Shown: positions 1 to 12,132 of the stretch, in pieces
How positions within the stretch are numbered: position 1 is the stretch's first letter
Layout of the letters: the number at the start of each line of letters is the position of its first letter
Source of the DNA: Aralia elata
Taxonomy: Eukaryota; Streptophyta; Magnoliopsida; Apiales; Araliaceae
Direction: 5' to 3'
Assembly (NCBI GenBank): GCA_034770075.1
Contig: CM068379.1
Location: 43,097,130 to 43,161,129, forward strand
Length of the DNA: 64,000 nt
Translations under genes and position numbers: made by a program
Notes under the pieces: model-generated
Database searches by the model: none
Seen by the model: the letters and a program-made list of their open reading frames with translations, nothing else
Told to the model about the DNA's origin: nothing

Positions 1-325
1 AGGTAATAATACTACACTTTTAAATTAATTAACTAACTTAATTAATTAATTGTTTTAAGAAAAAAAATTTATTTTTAACAATAAATTCCTTATTATACTT
101 TATGATATTAAAATTAAATAATTGGTGTAATTATTTACTGTTTTAGCTATTCATTCAAGTTATATAATTCGATAACTTGAATTTATCGTTAAGTTGAGGT
201 GAAATTTATTATTTAACCCCTTAACATTATAACTTAGATCGTATAATTATTCAATCAAGTAATGATGCACATACATGGGCCTAATTAAGCACACAAAATA
301 ATTTCCTAGAAAGTAAAATTTTATA

Positions 326-559
326 TTATATTAAAAATGAATTGATAGCATAGTTACAAAATTTCTCGGACATTACAACCCTTCTTCTGACGGGTTCTTC
401 AGACTCGGCTAAATAGTCCTCATCCTCTTCGGGTTCGGACTCTACTGGTGCCGCTGGCTCAACTACCAACTGTTTAGAGACCACATGTACATCCGTGATC
501 TCCTCTTCCACAGCTATAAGACTCGACTCTCCTATCTCCGTCGTCCTATAACATACCAA
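326..559 (-). pseudogene. Remnant of the Tekay upstream acidic ORF (ORF0)
   Basis: The 77-codon open stretch aligns with the N-terminus of ORF0 at 41582 and 50430. Both contain a GE..S...EEE segment, then D[VI]HVV..QLV, then a run of Glu and Asp. The position that is ATG in the array copies reads ACG here (near 559), although the preceding AGG context is kept. The reading frame ends at 326, before any coiled coil, and AT-rich non-coding sequence follows. It is therefore a truncated, start-less copy. Its value is comparative: it shows that this ORF existed in a clearly diverged relative of the array element. Function is unknown. Confidence 0.6.
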
Positions 560-771
560 CAGACGTCATCAAAACCTCAATAAACATATTCATTGATGAA
601 ATGAAAGATATTTTATTATACATCGCATCGGCTCGATGAGTTCTTCCACGACTCATTTCCAATCCCATAAGACTCAATGAATCTCCTCGATCCAAGTCCT
701 AGCGTACTCAATACGAGTTTAATACTAAGGTTATAACCTAGGTTTTGCGATCCTAAAGTTTATAACCTACA

Positions 772-783
772 GCTCTCATACCA
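772..783 (-). other. Primer-binding site of element F (tRNA-iMet type)
   Basis: On the minus strand this reads TGGTATGAGAGC, three bases past the LTR end. It differs by one base from the TGGTATCAGAGC of the array element, which matches the 3' end of plant initiator-Met tRNA. Confidence 0.75.
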
Positions 784-786
784 ACC

Positions 787-3700
787 TGTGACACTCTCAA
801 ATTCAGGTACCAAATACTCTAAACTTGGTGCTCACAATCTACAACATCCAAACACCTTCAAGCAATATATGATAACTAAATGCGGAATAAATAATCATAT
901 ATTGATCTTTTAGAAAGGTTTATATATGGGTCCCAAGGTCTACAACCTTAAATAGCTACAACGCGAAATACAAAGAAACAACTAATGTAGCTTGAAATAC
1001 AAAAGGGCCGAAGACAAAACATAATAGTGGATGGCGCGCCCATCTGAAGCCTAGTACTTCACCTTCTCCTTGCCCTTATCTCTGCTCGAGCACTTGGGCT
1101 GATCTGAAATGTTTCATGATATAGCAAGGGTGAACAACGAGTTTGCTTAGCAAGTTATAAATAAATGAGAGGGATATATCATGAATGAATATGAATAACA
1201 TCAGCATAATTTCAACAATTTACCGAAGAAAATAAGCGAACAACATAATCATAGTTCAAATAAAGAAATGAAGATTGATTATTTACTGCCAACAGTCCAA
1301 GATAGACTATGAACACACGCTAAGGCATCAGCCATATTGTCTGACCTTTATTAGGTTGCCAACTAAAAAGTAAGTACTCAAGGGGATCAGCCTTTTGTAC
1401 CCATGAATATATATACCATTTAACTCTGACGCATACCGTCTTTCAGATACTTAGGTTTCATCCCCATCATGGGGTCGTTCATCTCAGTCTAAGAATTTAT
1501 CCCAATAATGGCTTTGGATAGCTCTTCAAGTAATTATCATGCACATGCCTAGCCGAACAAGTGGCTTAGGCTTCTCTTTGAACAGTGCATGAATAGCCGA
1601 AGCTTTATGTTAGTATAGTTCAACCGTGGAATCTGAGAACAAATGCACAGTATGTGAATGCCAACGATATCAGGGTGGAATAATTCTTAAAGCAATTAGA
1701 CCACTTAACACGTATTGGGAAATAGAGTTCAAACTTAATTTAAAGAACTTGCAACATAATATCAGAACCATCATATAATACGAAGGGTATGAGGGTTCGG
1801 AATTTCAAAGTGGTGTAAGTTAGGAAGCATAGATATGCACATCAGTATAATAAACTGTGTGGAAGAATACTAGAAAGGATATACACAATAGTATAACAAT
1901 TGATCCAAAAGCTCAAAGTGAGGGAACTTACTCAATAATACTTTTACAACAACAATATATTTACACAAGTTGGTAGAAGTCAAGGGAACTTGCCCAATTA
2001 AAGAGTGAAATTCAGAAACTTGCCTGAATCGCTACTTAACAATTTACTCTACGTTTTTGTTCGGTAAGCACCCTGCAGCATATGATTCATTCTTTGATTA
2101 GATATAACTATGCCGAAATAACATAGCTAATAAAAAATATGAGCGACTCACACTATCTATTCAATGGACCATTCCAACACTCTATGGTCCGATAGGACAG
2201 CTCCACGATCGGTGAGGAGGTAGTACCATCGACAGGGTCCATCCTAAGATGGCCGAAGGATTCGGCTATCTTACTCTACGGATGCCGAATGGGCTTTAGG
2301 GTCCCATCGGGATTCAAAAACAGTTCAAGGTACACTTGTTAGTCGATTCGGGATAGTATTGGGTCTTACCGACCCTTTGCCAACAAGGCTACGACTTCGA
2401 CTTCTGGTCGAAATCGTTCGTAGTTCGGGGATCCCTTCAGGATTGGATGTGCCTCGAGTCTAGCATCGGGAATCCAGAGGTTTGGGTCTCCTTGTAAATT
2501 TAAGACTTCAGCATCGGGTTATGACTTTGGAAGTTGGGTCCAAGCCTTACAGATATCGGGGGTTTGACTTCGGGTCTAATATTGAACTAAACCCAGAGCA
2601 AAGGCTACGACCTTCGGGTTTGACTACAGATTCCTCTATAGAAATTATCTTATAGTCTGGTAGTATACTTCGGGTCTGGCTGACCCTTCTGTCGATAAAA
2701 TCTTGGCTTCAACTTCGAAGGTCAGGTTTAGACATTACTAATACTAAGGGTTTGGGTCTGACGACTATTCTCCTACCAAGGTTTGACTTCAGATTCCACT
2801 TCGAAATTCACTCCACAGTCTAGGGTCGGGTAACTACCGTTACCTAACCTTGTTGCTTAGGTCCATGAGTTTGGGGTAAGGTGGCGGACCTCACCGCACG
2901 ACTCCGGCATCCCCATCCGACTCTTATTATCAAGTTTAGGTACGATAATTAAGGTCTATACTGTGAATCGAGTTTAAGTCATGCTTCGACTATGTATTAA
3001 AATGATACAAGATAAGGTAATTACTCTGTAACTACCAAGCTTGGTATCGCCATAATGACTCAACCTGTGATGGTCGACTCATCCAGCACTGACTTAGTGA
3101 AAGGAAATCCGACCGGATAAGGGAGATACAGGCTGAGAATCAAGAGAAAGAGTCTTACCTCTTCTACTGTCCGACTGCTAACCTTCTAGCTTTCGAACTC
3201 TGAATGTCCCTCCGAATGGCGGAACTACCTCTCAAAGTAACTCTTACCGCGATATATCTCTCTAGTATCTGTATCAAATAAACTCAGCAAGCTTTCCCAT
3301 GAGAACAGGGTCTCCATTTATAGGAAAATTATTATCCTGGCGATGGTCACTACTAAGGTGTTAGGACTAGTTCATAGCGGTATTACACGTTGGTTGTTCA
3401 GGTTTAGGTGAAAAGTTCCACCAACCCAGCTCCTCATCCATCCCCATTAATCATGGTTTAGGCTTTAATCGGCGCAATAGGAGGTATAGGCCATTGGCCC
3501 AATGCAACGCCTCATACTTACACACAATGGCAACCTTAGAGTCAGTGTTTAACAGTAAGGATCACGTGGTTGGGTCGCACCACCTCTGGGCTACTGGATC
3601 CTAGCTACTGACCATCTCAATCCGACCCAACTTGGACTGGGCTTATTTAAATAAAATGACCGGACTGGCCCATTACTAGAACCTCTAAGTGGAAATAATA

Positions 3701-3898
3701 ATGCTATCCCTCTAGAAGGCCATAAATAACTATTTGGGCTTGTTTAATCAACGCAAAGCTAGTCCAATATACTCAGACTATTAAATCAATTAATCAAATA
3801 ACCACATAGCTACCCAAATCATTAATGAGTCAATGAAAATGACAAAGGTTAATATATAGGTCTCAATAATATTTCTAGGAAAAATTGTGGTCCTTACA
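787..3898 (-). repeat. 5' LTR of element F (3.1 kb)
   Basis: On the minus strand it begins TGTAAGGACC and ends GAGTGTCACA, next to the PBS. The length of 3112 bp is typical of Tekay LTRs. About 2380-2900 is richer in GC and contains loosely repeated TTCGGGT/GACTTCGG segments. About 1290-1660 shares conserved blocks with the LTRs at 35167-38013 and 38440-41344 and with the internal part of element B at 9450-9800. About 1051-1105 holds the short Lys-rich open segment described in the findings. No gene lies in it. Confidence 0.85.
1051..1105 (-). other. Short Lys-rich open segment after AG in LTR F
   Basis: After CATTTCAG on the minus strand, a short frame ending in TAG reads through Ser-Ser-Arg-Asp-Lys-Gly-Lys-Glu-Lys. 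It corresponds in position and frame to the SKGKGKM segment of the array, solo and C LTRs. Whether it is expressed is unknown. Confidence 0.35.
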
Positions 3899-5094
3899 GG
3901 TTCCAACTCTACGATCTTTTCAGGTTGAGTTGCCTTTTCTGGTGTTCCTTAATCAACCTCATCAAAGGTGACATGAATAGAGACTTTTACTGTCAAGGAG
4001 TTCTTGTTGAACACTCTATAAGCTTTACTTTCCATAGAGTATCCTAGAAAGATTCCTTCATCTGACTTTGGCTGAAACTTGGTTAGATATCTTTTACCAT
4101 TGTTGAGTATGTAGCATGCACAGCCAAAAGCATGAAAATAACTTATATTCGGCTTTCTTCCTTTCTACAGATCGTAGGGTGTCTTCTTGAGCGTAGAGTG
4201 AATCGAGGACCTATTCCGAGTATAACATGTTGTATTAACTGCTTCTGCCCAAAAATATTCTGGAAGATGAGCTGCAGCAAGAAGTGTTCTTCCTGCTTCT
4301 ATCAATGTTTTGTTCTTTCTTTCAGCCACTCTATTTTGTTGTGGAGTTCTTGGAGCTGAGAAGTTATGCATAATTCCATTATCTTCACAGAACTGGTTGA
4401 CGTTAGAGTAGTCGAATTTTCTTCCATGATCACTCCTTATTGCTATTATCTTCTCGCCTTTTTCATTCATCACTTGCTTGAAGAACTTGATCAGCGTAGA
4501 ACTAGTTTCGTCTTTAGAGCTTATGAAGAATACCCATGTGATTTTGGAGTAGTTATCCACTACTACCAGAGAGTGCCTTTTACCTCCAAGACTAGCAGTT
4601 GGAACAGGCCCAAAAAGATCCATGTGAAGAAGTTGTAGAGGCCTGTCATTTGAATTGACTTCTTTGCTCTTGAATGAATTCTTGGTCTGCTTCCCTAGCT
4701 GACATGCTTTGCAAGGTCTTTCTTTGATGAAGCTCAGCTTTGGCAGACCTCTGACTAGATCCTTTGATATGAGTTTTGATATACTGTTGAAATTAAGGTG
4801 AGATAGTCTTCTGTTCCATAACCAACTAACGTCTTCAGAGGCTTTGGCGAAGAAGCAAGCTGATGCTGAAGAACTTAGTTCAGAGAGATTGACACATACA
4901 CATTTCCTTCTCTAGATCCTATCAACTTTAGTGAGTTAGTTTCCAGATCCCAAACTTGACATTGATTGTTGAGAAAGGTAACTTGATGACCTTTATCATA
5001 CAGTTGACTTATACTTAGGAGATTGTGCTTTAACCCATCAACATAGGCTACCTTATTGAATGAGACAACTCCATTGCTAATTAATCCATAGCTA
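3899..5094 (-). mobile_element. Ty1/copia fragment E, integrase region
   Basis: This is the oldest layer visible. It is a minus-strand copia pol fragment cut at 3898/3899 by element F and at 5094/5095 by the LTR of element C. No LTR of its own is in the window. It lies outside element G and differs from it, so it is a separate copia. The integrase resembles SIRE-type copia, but this is only an impression. Confidence 0.8.
3910..5090 (-). pseudogene. Copia GAG-pre-integrase and integrase remnant
   Basis: In minus-strand order, about 5090-4640 encodes a GAG-pre-integrase region with a CKACQLGKQ zinc-binding segment. 4623-4165 is an uninterrupted 152-codon stretch of the integrase core: MDLFGP, then VVVDNYSKITWVFF, then RSDHGRKF, then APRTPQQNRVAERKN, which supplies the D,D,E residues. 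Past a stop near 4165 the frame continues with HAFGCACYILNNGKRY, the usual sequence after the copia integrase core. Stops and frame changes at 4640-4890 show that it is inactive. In the family the enzyme inserts cDNA; here it is a relic. Confidence 0.85.
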
Positions 5095-5846
5095 TGATAC
5101 CTCCAAATCCGGGTACATAAATCTCACTGATTTGGTGTTCACTATTCCATGCGTTCATGTCTAACTACCCATAATAAAGGATAATGAAATTAAAATGAAT
5201 AAATCATCTTCCCACAAAAGGGGTTACAACCTTAATCTCTTAAGTAAATTAATCTCAAGTTATCTAACCTTTATAACATCATTGTGGAATTAAAACATAA
5301 TATTAAATAAGTCTTATTACAAAACTCCATAACAAATAACAGTTCACGAGGTACTTCTGCATCTTGCCCTTGCCCTTACTCGTAGACGGCTCATCTGTCT
5401 TCTCAGTCTTAGCTGCAATATTTTATACAAGGGTGAGCAAACAATTACCCACAAGTATAATAACAAAAATAATTAAATAATCAATGGTGTAGATTTTTAA
5501 TTGAAATATAATAGTTTTTTTAAATAACCTAATGAACCTTCATGAACTCTAACTTTAACCTAACTTGATTTTAATTAGTCAGTTGCAAAAACAAATGGTT
5601 AGACCATGTTTGGCAAACCCAATTAAAAAAAAATAGAACTTCAAAAGCCACAAGGCCTTGTTTGGTTGAACCAAAGCAAAATAAACCATTTTTTTTATCA
5701 ACCAAGGGTCACAAGGCCTTGTTTGGTTTAGCTAAAATAAAACCCTTTTTCCATTTATTTTAATAGCCTATTATACTATATAGTTTAATTGTCACACTTT
5801 CAATTTAATAAGACCCATTAGTAAATAAATTCAATTAAACCTTACT
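5095..5846 (-). repeat. 3' LTR of element C, U5 side and middle (part 1 of 2)
   Basis: The left end reads TGATACCTCCAAATCCGGG, a decayed version of the TGTGACACCCCCAAATCC end of the array LTR. 5351-5418 carries the SKGKGKM segment. 5600-5735 carries three GGCCTTGTTTGG-type repeats. Compared with the 2.9-kb array LTR, the central 1.8 kb or so, including the GC-rich hairpins, is absent. Element B interrupts it at 5847, and it resumes at 62609 with its U3 end. Confidence 0.75.
5351..5418 (-). other. Short Lys-rich open segment in LTR C
   Basis: After ATATTGCAG on the minus strand the frame encodes TDEPSTSKGKGKMQK. Compared with the array LTR, most differences fall at third codon positions. The same frame is closed by TAA just upstream of the AG. 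Confidence 0.45.
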
Positions 5847-8740
5847 TGTAACGACCCATAAATTCATACAATTCAACTCTCAACGTCGGTCGTTATCAAT
5901 ACATCCTCATTCTGACTGTACAACTTTGTTCAATGTTAAACTTAATAAAAATGCGGAATAATTCAAATTTTTCTATTACAAATCATTCTCGATCCCAAAA
6001 TTCTCAACCTTTACATCTAATATCTTAGAATCATGTTAATATTATAATTCACCCAATCGAACTTATTATAAACATTTACACCTCAATACAAACTTTACAA
6101 CTTAACGTAAATACATTTATCACAAAACTTAACATAATTCAAGTAATAACTTCAACTAAAATATTTAATCTTCATGCTTCACTTTGATCTATGCCTTTCA
6201 AGCATCACATAACGTTACCTTGGATCCTTAACCTGCAAAAATGGTTATTTGCAAGAATGAGCTCGACAGCTCAGCATATCTAACAGTTTGCATGCATCAC
6301 ATAACACATAGATAACATGCTCATCATCTAAATCATAAACATTTGACTAAACATATCATACATAATGATCAACACATATAAAATAAAGATTGAGCCCCAT
6401 AACTCAATCAACATTCTTTACTTAACGAACGTAGTCATATTTTGACTTTGTCGTTTCATAATTGCAACATATATAAAATACAACATGCTTTTGCAGCATA
6501 AATTTAAAACAGTTGATCATTTAGTTCACATAACAAATAGGAACTGAAAGACTTGCCTGATTCGTAGATTACCAATTACCATAATCAGCTTATACTTATC
6601 TGCATTTCACGCATCCTATACGACATATAATCATGCACAACATTTATTAGTCACATAGCAATACTTAGTATTACTCTACTCTACATTTCATAATCCTTCA
6701 TTTTTATTCTCTATACAATTCTCAACTTAAAAATTAAGTTCTCCTTATAAACCTTCGTTTTATTGCGTCTCACTTTAATCGACACTTAACATTAATTAAA
6801 TCTTAAACTCTTCTTTACATTAGACGTATAATGTTTATTAACACTACTTAAGCTAATTTTTGGCTTGCTACAACACTTCATGATTCACTCACATCCAATC
6901 TCATTTTAATATTCTAATTGTCATCTGAAAATAAATGGGTATATTCTAACGTTCACCACAATATCTTATCATTCGTTAAATACATTAATCCAAACTTTGA
7001 ACATGCATATGGTAACATAGCATAGCCACAAAGAAAAAGAAATATTTTTTTTTAATTCCTGTTCCACCGCCGGGGCGGTGGTTTCCTTTACAAAGTTACC
7101 GTCGGGGCGAGGCTACCGCCGGGGCGAGGATTCTAGTTCACTTTTGTCGCCGGGGCGACGATACCGCCGGGGCGGTGAACTCAATTCATTTCTACCGCCA
7201 GGGCGGTAGACTCGACTGATCGTTCCTGCAGTTTGCGATTCAGTGCAATTCCAGACCAAAATTTCCCAATTTCTTCATTTATCAACAAATTAGACATACC
7301 CAAATATTATAATCTTTGGTTAAAATAATTATAAACATATAATTAACCATCCTAAGTACATACTCAAATTAATCCACCAATTTGGAGCCTTAAATCTCAT
7401 ATTCATACTAATTTTACAAAGTTTGACAAATTTAGCGTAATCAATCATTATAGATTCGTTATTCAACCAATTTGGTCCGTTCAACTTCCATTGTTTTCGT
7501 TTTTTAACGCATAACAACAACCCATCATCAATTTACAGATTATCACATGAATTAACCATCAAATTTGACTCTAAAACAAGCCAAAACGTACATATTCAAC
7601 CAAAAACCAAATTCTTTACTTTAAACATATTTTTCATGGATTAATAACTCCAAAATCATATATAAATACTATATAACCAATTAAACATGTTTATAAATAT
7701 ATATAGCCAACATCTCATCAAACCATCAACCAAAAATCTATTTTAAATAAAATTCAAGGAATAGAAAATTAAGAACCTAAAGCTAGGTTTTTACCTTTGA
7801 TTCCTTCTTGAGATTATTTAGACACATGATAAAAATTGCTTGCCTGCTCTCCTTCTTCTTTGATTTTCAGAATTTCCTTCTCAATTTCTCTCTTTCTCTC
7901 CTCTGTTCTCTGTTTTTAGCCTTATGAAACTAACTGATGAAAAGAACGTGTTAGGAATTTCATCAGTTAAGAAAACCAAAGGCCACAAGGGCTTGTTTGA
8001 CATCAACTCAAAAATCCTCTTTTCTCTTTATTTTAATATTCCTTCTTACTATATGATATTTTGTCACACTTATGAAATTTTAATTAAACTTATTATATTA
8101 ATAAATCTAATTAAACTTATTAATAATTTCAATTAAAACTTTACTGACCAAATTATAATTCAATTTAGCCAAACTATAATTTTATTAAATCAAACATTTT
8201 ATTCAATAAAACATTAATCCTCTAATTTAATTATTTAATTAAATTAGAATATTACCATTCTATTAGCGTAACAAAAATATGCACCAACGATAAAATTATT
8301 TATCATCAACTACTCAATATCATCATACCTAAATAATTTTATCAAATATTTATTGTATTAAAATAAATATATATTTACATTAATTCACCATTTTAATTAA
8401 GTGAATTATTCACATTATTATGAAATATAATCCATAATAATTTCTTTGCTAACAAGGCATAATAATTAAAATATATTATTTCATAATATAATTTTAACTT
8501 AATAACATTCAATTAATATCTTTTTCGTAACAATTTCATTTACTATCATCAATGGTTTAATTTACCATTAAACCTCATTTCTCAAACACACGAATATATA
8601 ATTCTCTTCATATTAAATCACATATTTCACAATTATGAAAACACATATATATACACATATTTAAACCCAAAACATCCCGTAATAAAAATTTTATTTATTA
8701 AATTCTTATTTAATAATTTTTGAAAATCTGGGTTGTCACA
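5847..8740 (-). repeat. 3' LTR of element B (2.9 kb)
   Basis: On the minus strand it begins TGTGACAACCC at 8740 and ends GGGTCGTTACA at 5847. It has the same order of landmarks as the array LTR: a GGCTTGTTTG-type U3 repeat (about 7977), CAGTT motifs with a 9-bp inverted repeat AACTGATGA/TCATCAGTT (7929-7970), a pyrimidine (minus-strand purine) tract at 7850-7918, and the GC-rich hairpin array at 7066-7209. The rest is AT-rich and non-coding. Apparent open stretches such as 7329-7520 recur in both LTR copies but show no protein signature. Confidence 0.85.
7066..7209. repeat. GC-rich hairpin array, B 3' LTR
   Basis: Six or so near-palindromes share the core CGCCGGGGCG. They include ACCGCCGGGGCGGT (7066 and near 7163), ACCGCCAGGGCGGT (near 7193) and GTCGCCGGGGCGAC (7146-7159). 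They sit in very AT-rich DNA. The arm bases differ from those of the array LTR but still pair. Confidence 0.8.
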
Positions 8741-8776
8741 TCCTTCCCTCCTTATAAGGATTCCGTCATCGGAATC
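8741..8776 (-). other. Polypurine tract and adjacent hairpin, element B
   Basis: On the minus strand TAAGGAGGGAAGGA lies directly before the LTR start. It is preceded by the perfect stem GATTCCG-ATGA-CGGAATC (8759-8776). The array element has GATTCTG-GGGA-CAGAATC at the same place, so a T-A pair is replaced by a C-G pair. Confidence 0.75.
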
Positions 8777-11764
8777 AACGAAACCTCCCTTACTCAGTTT
8801 TCACTCAATCTCTTTCACAATTATCGTTGAATAACTTAACACATTACTTTAGTGTAGGTTTTATTTCATCACCTTCACTTAAACTTGAAACACTTCGAGT
8901 ATTATATATTCTTTAATCCTTTAACGCACTTATCACATATCATACTCGTCGTAAACATTTAATATCCTGATTTAGCATCGCATAAATATTCAGGATATCA
9001 CATTCACCCCTTCTTCTAAGAATTTCGTCCTCAAAATTTTGATTTACTAATATTCGTTCCTTCCAGCTATCAAAATGAACTTTACGTTAATCTCAACTTA
9101 TTCATTGGGTTCTATGAGCAAGTTCTTTCTCTTAGGATCTTTCTAAGATCATCGCATTCTTTATATCTTCCTCTTTTAAAAATTTCTCATCATTACTCAT
9201 CATCAGCTAAATTTATCTCTTCCCTTTCTGGAATTTCATTTCTTTCTTGGATTTATTATAGTTTGTTTAACTTACTCATCACCACATGTTGTATTCTACG
9301 ACTTACCCCTTCTTAAGGAATATGTTCTTTCCACTTCCAGCTTTCAAAAGAATAAGAATCTTCCACAATTATTCAATAATTGGGAAATAGTATGAATAAC
9401 TTAGGAATTTAAAAGATTCATTCAAAAACTTTCAATATCTTGCTGAGGAATTGTAAAGACTTGGACCTTGTCCTAGGTTAACAGATATTTCTATTGTAAC
9501 CTTTAACAGTCAAAAGACTATGGACCATCTCTTCTCGTACTCCAGGTGATCAGCCCTTTGTACTATGTATTGTGCACATACATATTAACGCTATTGCGTA
9601 TCCCCCATTATAGGGTTGGTTCACCTCAGACTTAATACAAATTCCGTACCAGAACAATCTGGTTTGGCATAAATTCTCAAGGAATGCTTGAATCTGGTAA
9701 AATATCTTTCAATAGTCGTCTAACCGAATCAATTAGCTTAGACCTTGAACAACAATTCAGACAACAGTCAAAATATTTTTAGCCAACTCAATAGGCATAT
9801 CTTTTCATAACTTAAAAGAAAAATAAAATTCTTTTATGACGTCATGATACCGTACCGTTTAATAGTACGTTGAGGATGCTGTCATTTTAGGACTTTGTCA
9901 TACTACATCATACCATAGTGGGCTGACGATCCTTCGATCACATCCAACACTAGGTTCAGTTGCATTGATGACTCCATCGTTCAAAATACATTTTGATAAT
10001 TTCAAATCATTTTTGTCTAGCTGAAACAATTAGCATAGACGTACAAATAATAGCACCTCTTTAAAACTCATTGGCTCAAACATTGACCCAATATATTTTT
10101 GAGAATTCAAAATTACGAATTTCAGCACGATGTCAATGAATTTCGAAAATCTAGCATAGCTAGAAGATTAGGAATATCCATTTTCTCTCCATCAACTTCA
10201 ATCTTTACGCCATTGCTCCATTAATAAATCATCCTATCATTCTTCAATATCATCAATGCTCTCTATTCCATAACGTTTCTATACCCAATGTAGTTCATCA
10301 AACTTACCACACTTTAGAAGTTCAGGAACTTACCATAATCATATGGTTTTAGGAACTTATCCTAGTCAGACCAAAATTGTCCATTCGCTGAGGGGTTCCA
10401 CCATACGATTATGAGTCACGATCCTACCATAAGTACAAGTTTGAAGAACCGTACCTAATCTTAAATATTCTCTAACTATCAAATATAAATATGAGAAAAG
10501 AATCACCTTCCCGTCATGTATATATCGATAGTGCGACACCAATATTTCAATGATTATCAATATAGGAAGCTAAGTGGTTGTCGAACCAACTCAATCACTA
10601 ATCAATATAGGAAGCTGAGCGGTTGTTAAACCACGGACAAATTCTGTCCCATACCAGGATTTGTTCAACTCAACCACTATATTAATATAGGAAGCTAAGT
10701 AGTTTTCAAACCAAGCATAAATTCCCGTCCCATAGCAGGAATTGTACAACTCAGCCACTAACATGAGTCCTCAATTGAAATCCCACCTAATTTCATCTTG
10801 CTTTTAACTTAACTCTTTGTTTGATACGAATTTCTCGTATTCCATCATCTATAACTCCTCGTGAGTTTATCTCGTACTATTTCATAGTACCATCTCTTTA
10901 TAGCATCATGCTACAACTATTTAATCATTTCAGATCCTCTGACCCTTTTACAACTTTAGCAGATCACGTCGTCTCATTCTATCATCAACTCTTTTTACGA
11001 TTCTTTAGTCACATTGTCTTATGATTACTCAACTCAGGTGTTCCCTGATCTTTTAGCTCTTCAAGTTCTTCTTTGAACCAAATCATTTTATCATAATCTT
11101 GTCTCATATGAATTCTCTAAACTCTATTTGAGTTCATCCTTATCATTAATATCATTCTCATCTTCTAGACATCGTCTATTTATTAACACTATCTTTATTA
11201 CTGGAGTCAGGTAACTCCTGGTTCTCATCTTTCATAACTCTTCAAGATTCTTCTTTAAATCTTCTTCTTTATATATATATATATATCAATTCTTCCTTTA
11301 AGAATCTCTAACTTCATTCATATCGTCCACTATTTTATTCGAGTTTACTTCGCGTCATTCACATCTTCTCCTTGTAACGTTTCTAGGACTTAACTCATCT
11401 CATACATTCACCTATACGAAGAGAATCACTTCTTAATCATACGCATCCATAATTCTATACTCGGTACACCTCGAGTCTCTAATAGTGTTCAGTATAGCAC
11501 CTGAGTGGTTTCCCACAAACAACCAACAAACTAGTTCCCGTCTCGTCTACACTGTCTTGCATAGTGAGCTAGATCGGTTGCTAGTTCGATCAACCTCCGC
11601 TCTCTGAAGGAATTGTTTAGCCCATATACCATATATCAACCATTAAAGAGTACGATTTTACCTTACTCATACTTAACTTATTATTCTTTAAACTCTATCA
11701 TCTTCACATCTTTTCTCTAAGGTTATAGCCTAAGGTACTCGTACCTAAAGTTTCTAACCTATCA
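8777..11764 (-). other. Internal region of element B, non-coding
   Basis: These 3 kb separate the PPT from the PBS. I find no gag, protease, RT, integrase or ORF0 homology, and the longest open stretches (10366-10560 minus, 10821-11024 plus) look like chance. About 9450-9800 on the minus strand is clearly related to the central block of the Tekay LTRs (for example 35690-36000 and 1290-1660), so an LTR piece has been captured or retained. 10555-10760 holds three imperfect repeats. About 11269-11287 is a short AT run. The region 11390-11640 has weaker relatives of the same repeat. Confidence 0.7.
10555..10760. repeat. Three imperfect repeats in element B
   Basis: The unit starts with ATATAGGAAGCT(A/G)AG and a GGTTGT/AGTTTT...AAACCA inner inverted segment. 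The second and third copies extend through CCCATA(C)CAGGA and CAACTCA(A/G)CCAC. Copies start near 10559, 10605 and 10684. Confidence 0.65.
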
Positions 11765-11776
11765 GCTCTGATACCA
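11765..11776 (-). other. Primer-binding site of element B (tRNA-iMet type)
   Basis: The minus strand reads TGGTATCAGAGC, two bases after the end of the LTR at 11779. It is identical to the PBS of the array element. Confidence 0.85.
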
Positions 11777-11778
11777 AC

Positions 11779-12132
11779 TGTAACGACCCATAAATTTATA
11801 CAATTCAACTCTTAACGTCGGTCGTTATCAATACATCCTCATTCTGACTGTACAACTTTGTTCAATGTTAAACTTAATAAAAATGCGGAATAATTCAAAT
11901 TTTTCTATTACAAATCATTCTCGATCCCAAAATTCTCAACATTTATATCTAATATCTTAGAATCATGTTAATATTATAATTCACCCTATCGAACTTATTA
12001 TAAACATTTACACCTCAATACAAACTTTACAACTTAACGTAAATACATTTATCACAAAACTTAACATAATTCAAGTAATAACTTCAACTAAAATATTTAA
12101 TCTTCATGCTTCACTTTGATCTATGCCTTTCA
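11779..12132 (-). repeat. 5' LTR of element B, U5 end (part 1 of 2)
   Basis: It matches 5847-6199 with few differences and ends in ATGCCTTTCA, where copia G is inserted. The LTR continues at 60855 with AGCATCACATAACG, exactly as the uninterrupted LTR reads at 6200. 12128-12132 (TTTCA) is the left target duplication of G. Confidence 0.9.

Larger units (their letters stand above)
1..3898 (-). mobile_element. Tekay-like Ty3/gypsy element F, 5' part
   Basis: The minus strand reads LTR (787-3898), then a tRNA-iMet-type primer-binding site (772-783), then a leader and a remnant of the extra upstream ORF seen in the Tekay array at 38440-59044. The rest lies left of the window. It interrupts copia fragment E at 3899. 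Family assignment rests on the PBS, on the ORF0-like remnant, and on blocks shared with the other Tekay LTRs, such as the stretch around 1380-1480 that matches 40660-40760 in reverse complement. From 1 to 325 the sequence is AT-rich and I see no coding in it. The second TSD is outside the window, so the boundary at 3898 rests on the LTR end alone. Confidence 0.8.

Noticed and set aside
3899..5094. Missing integrase of copia G
   Set aside because: This fragment lies outside the TSD-bounded G element and is cut by other elements; it is a different copia.
7329..7520. A conserved small protein in both B LTRs (also 61984-62175)
   Set aside because: The repetition comes from LTR duplication. The starting codon context and base changes show no coding bias.
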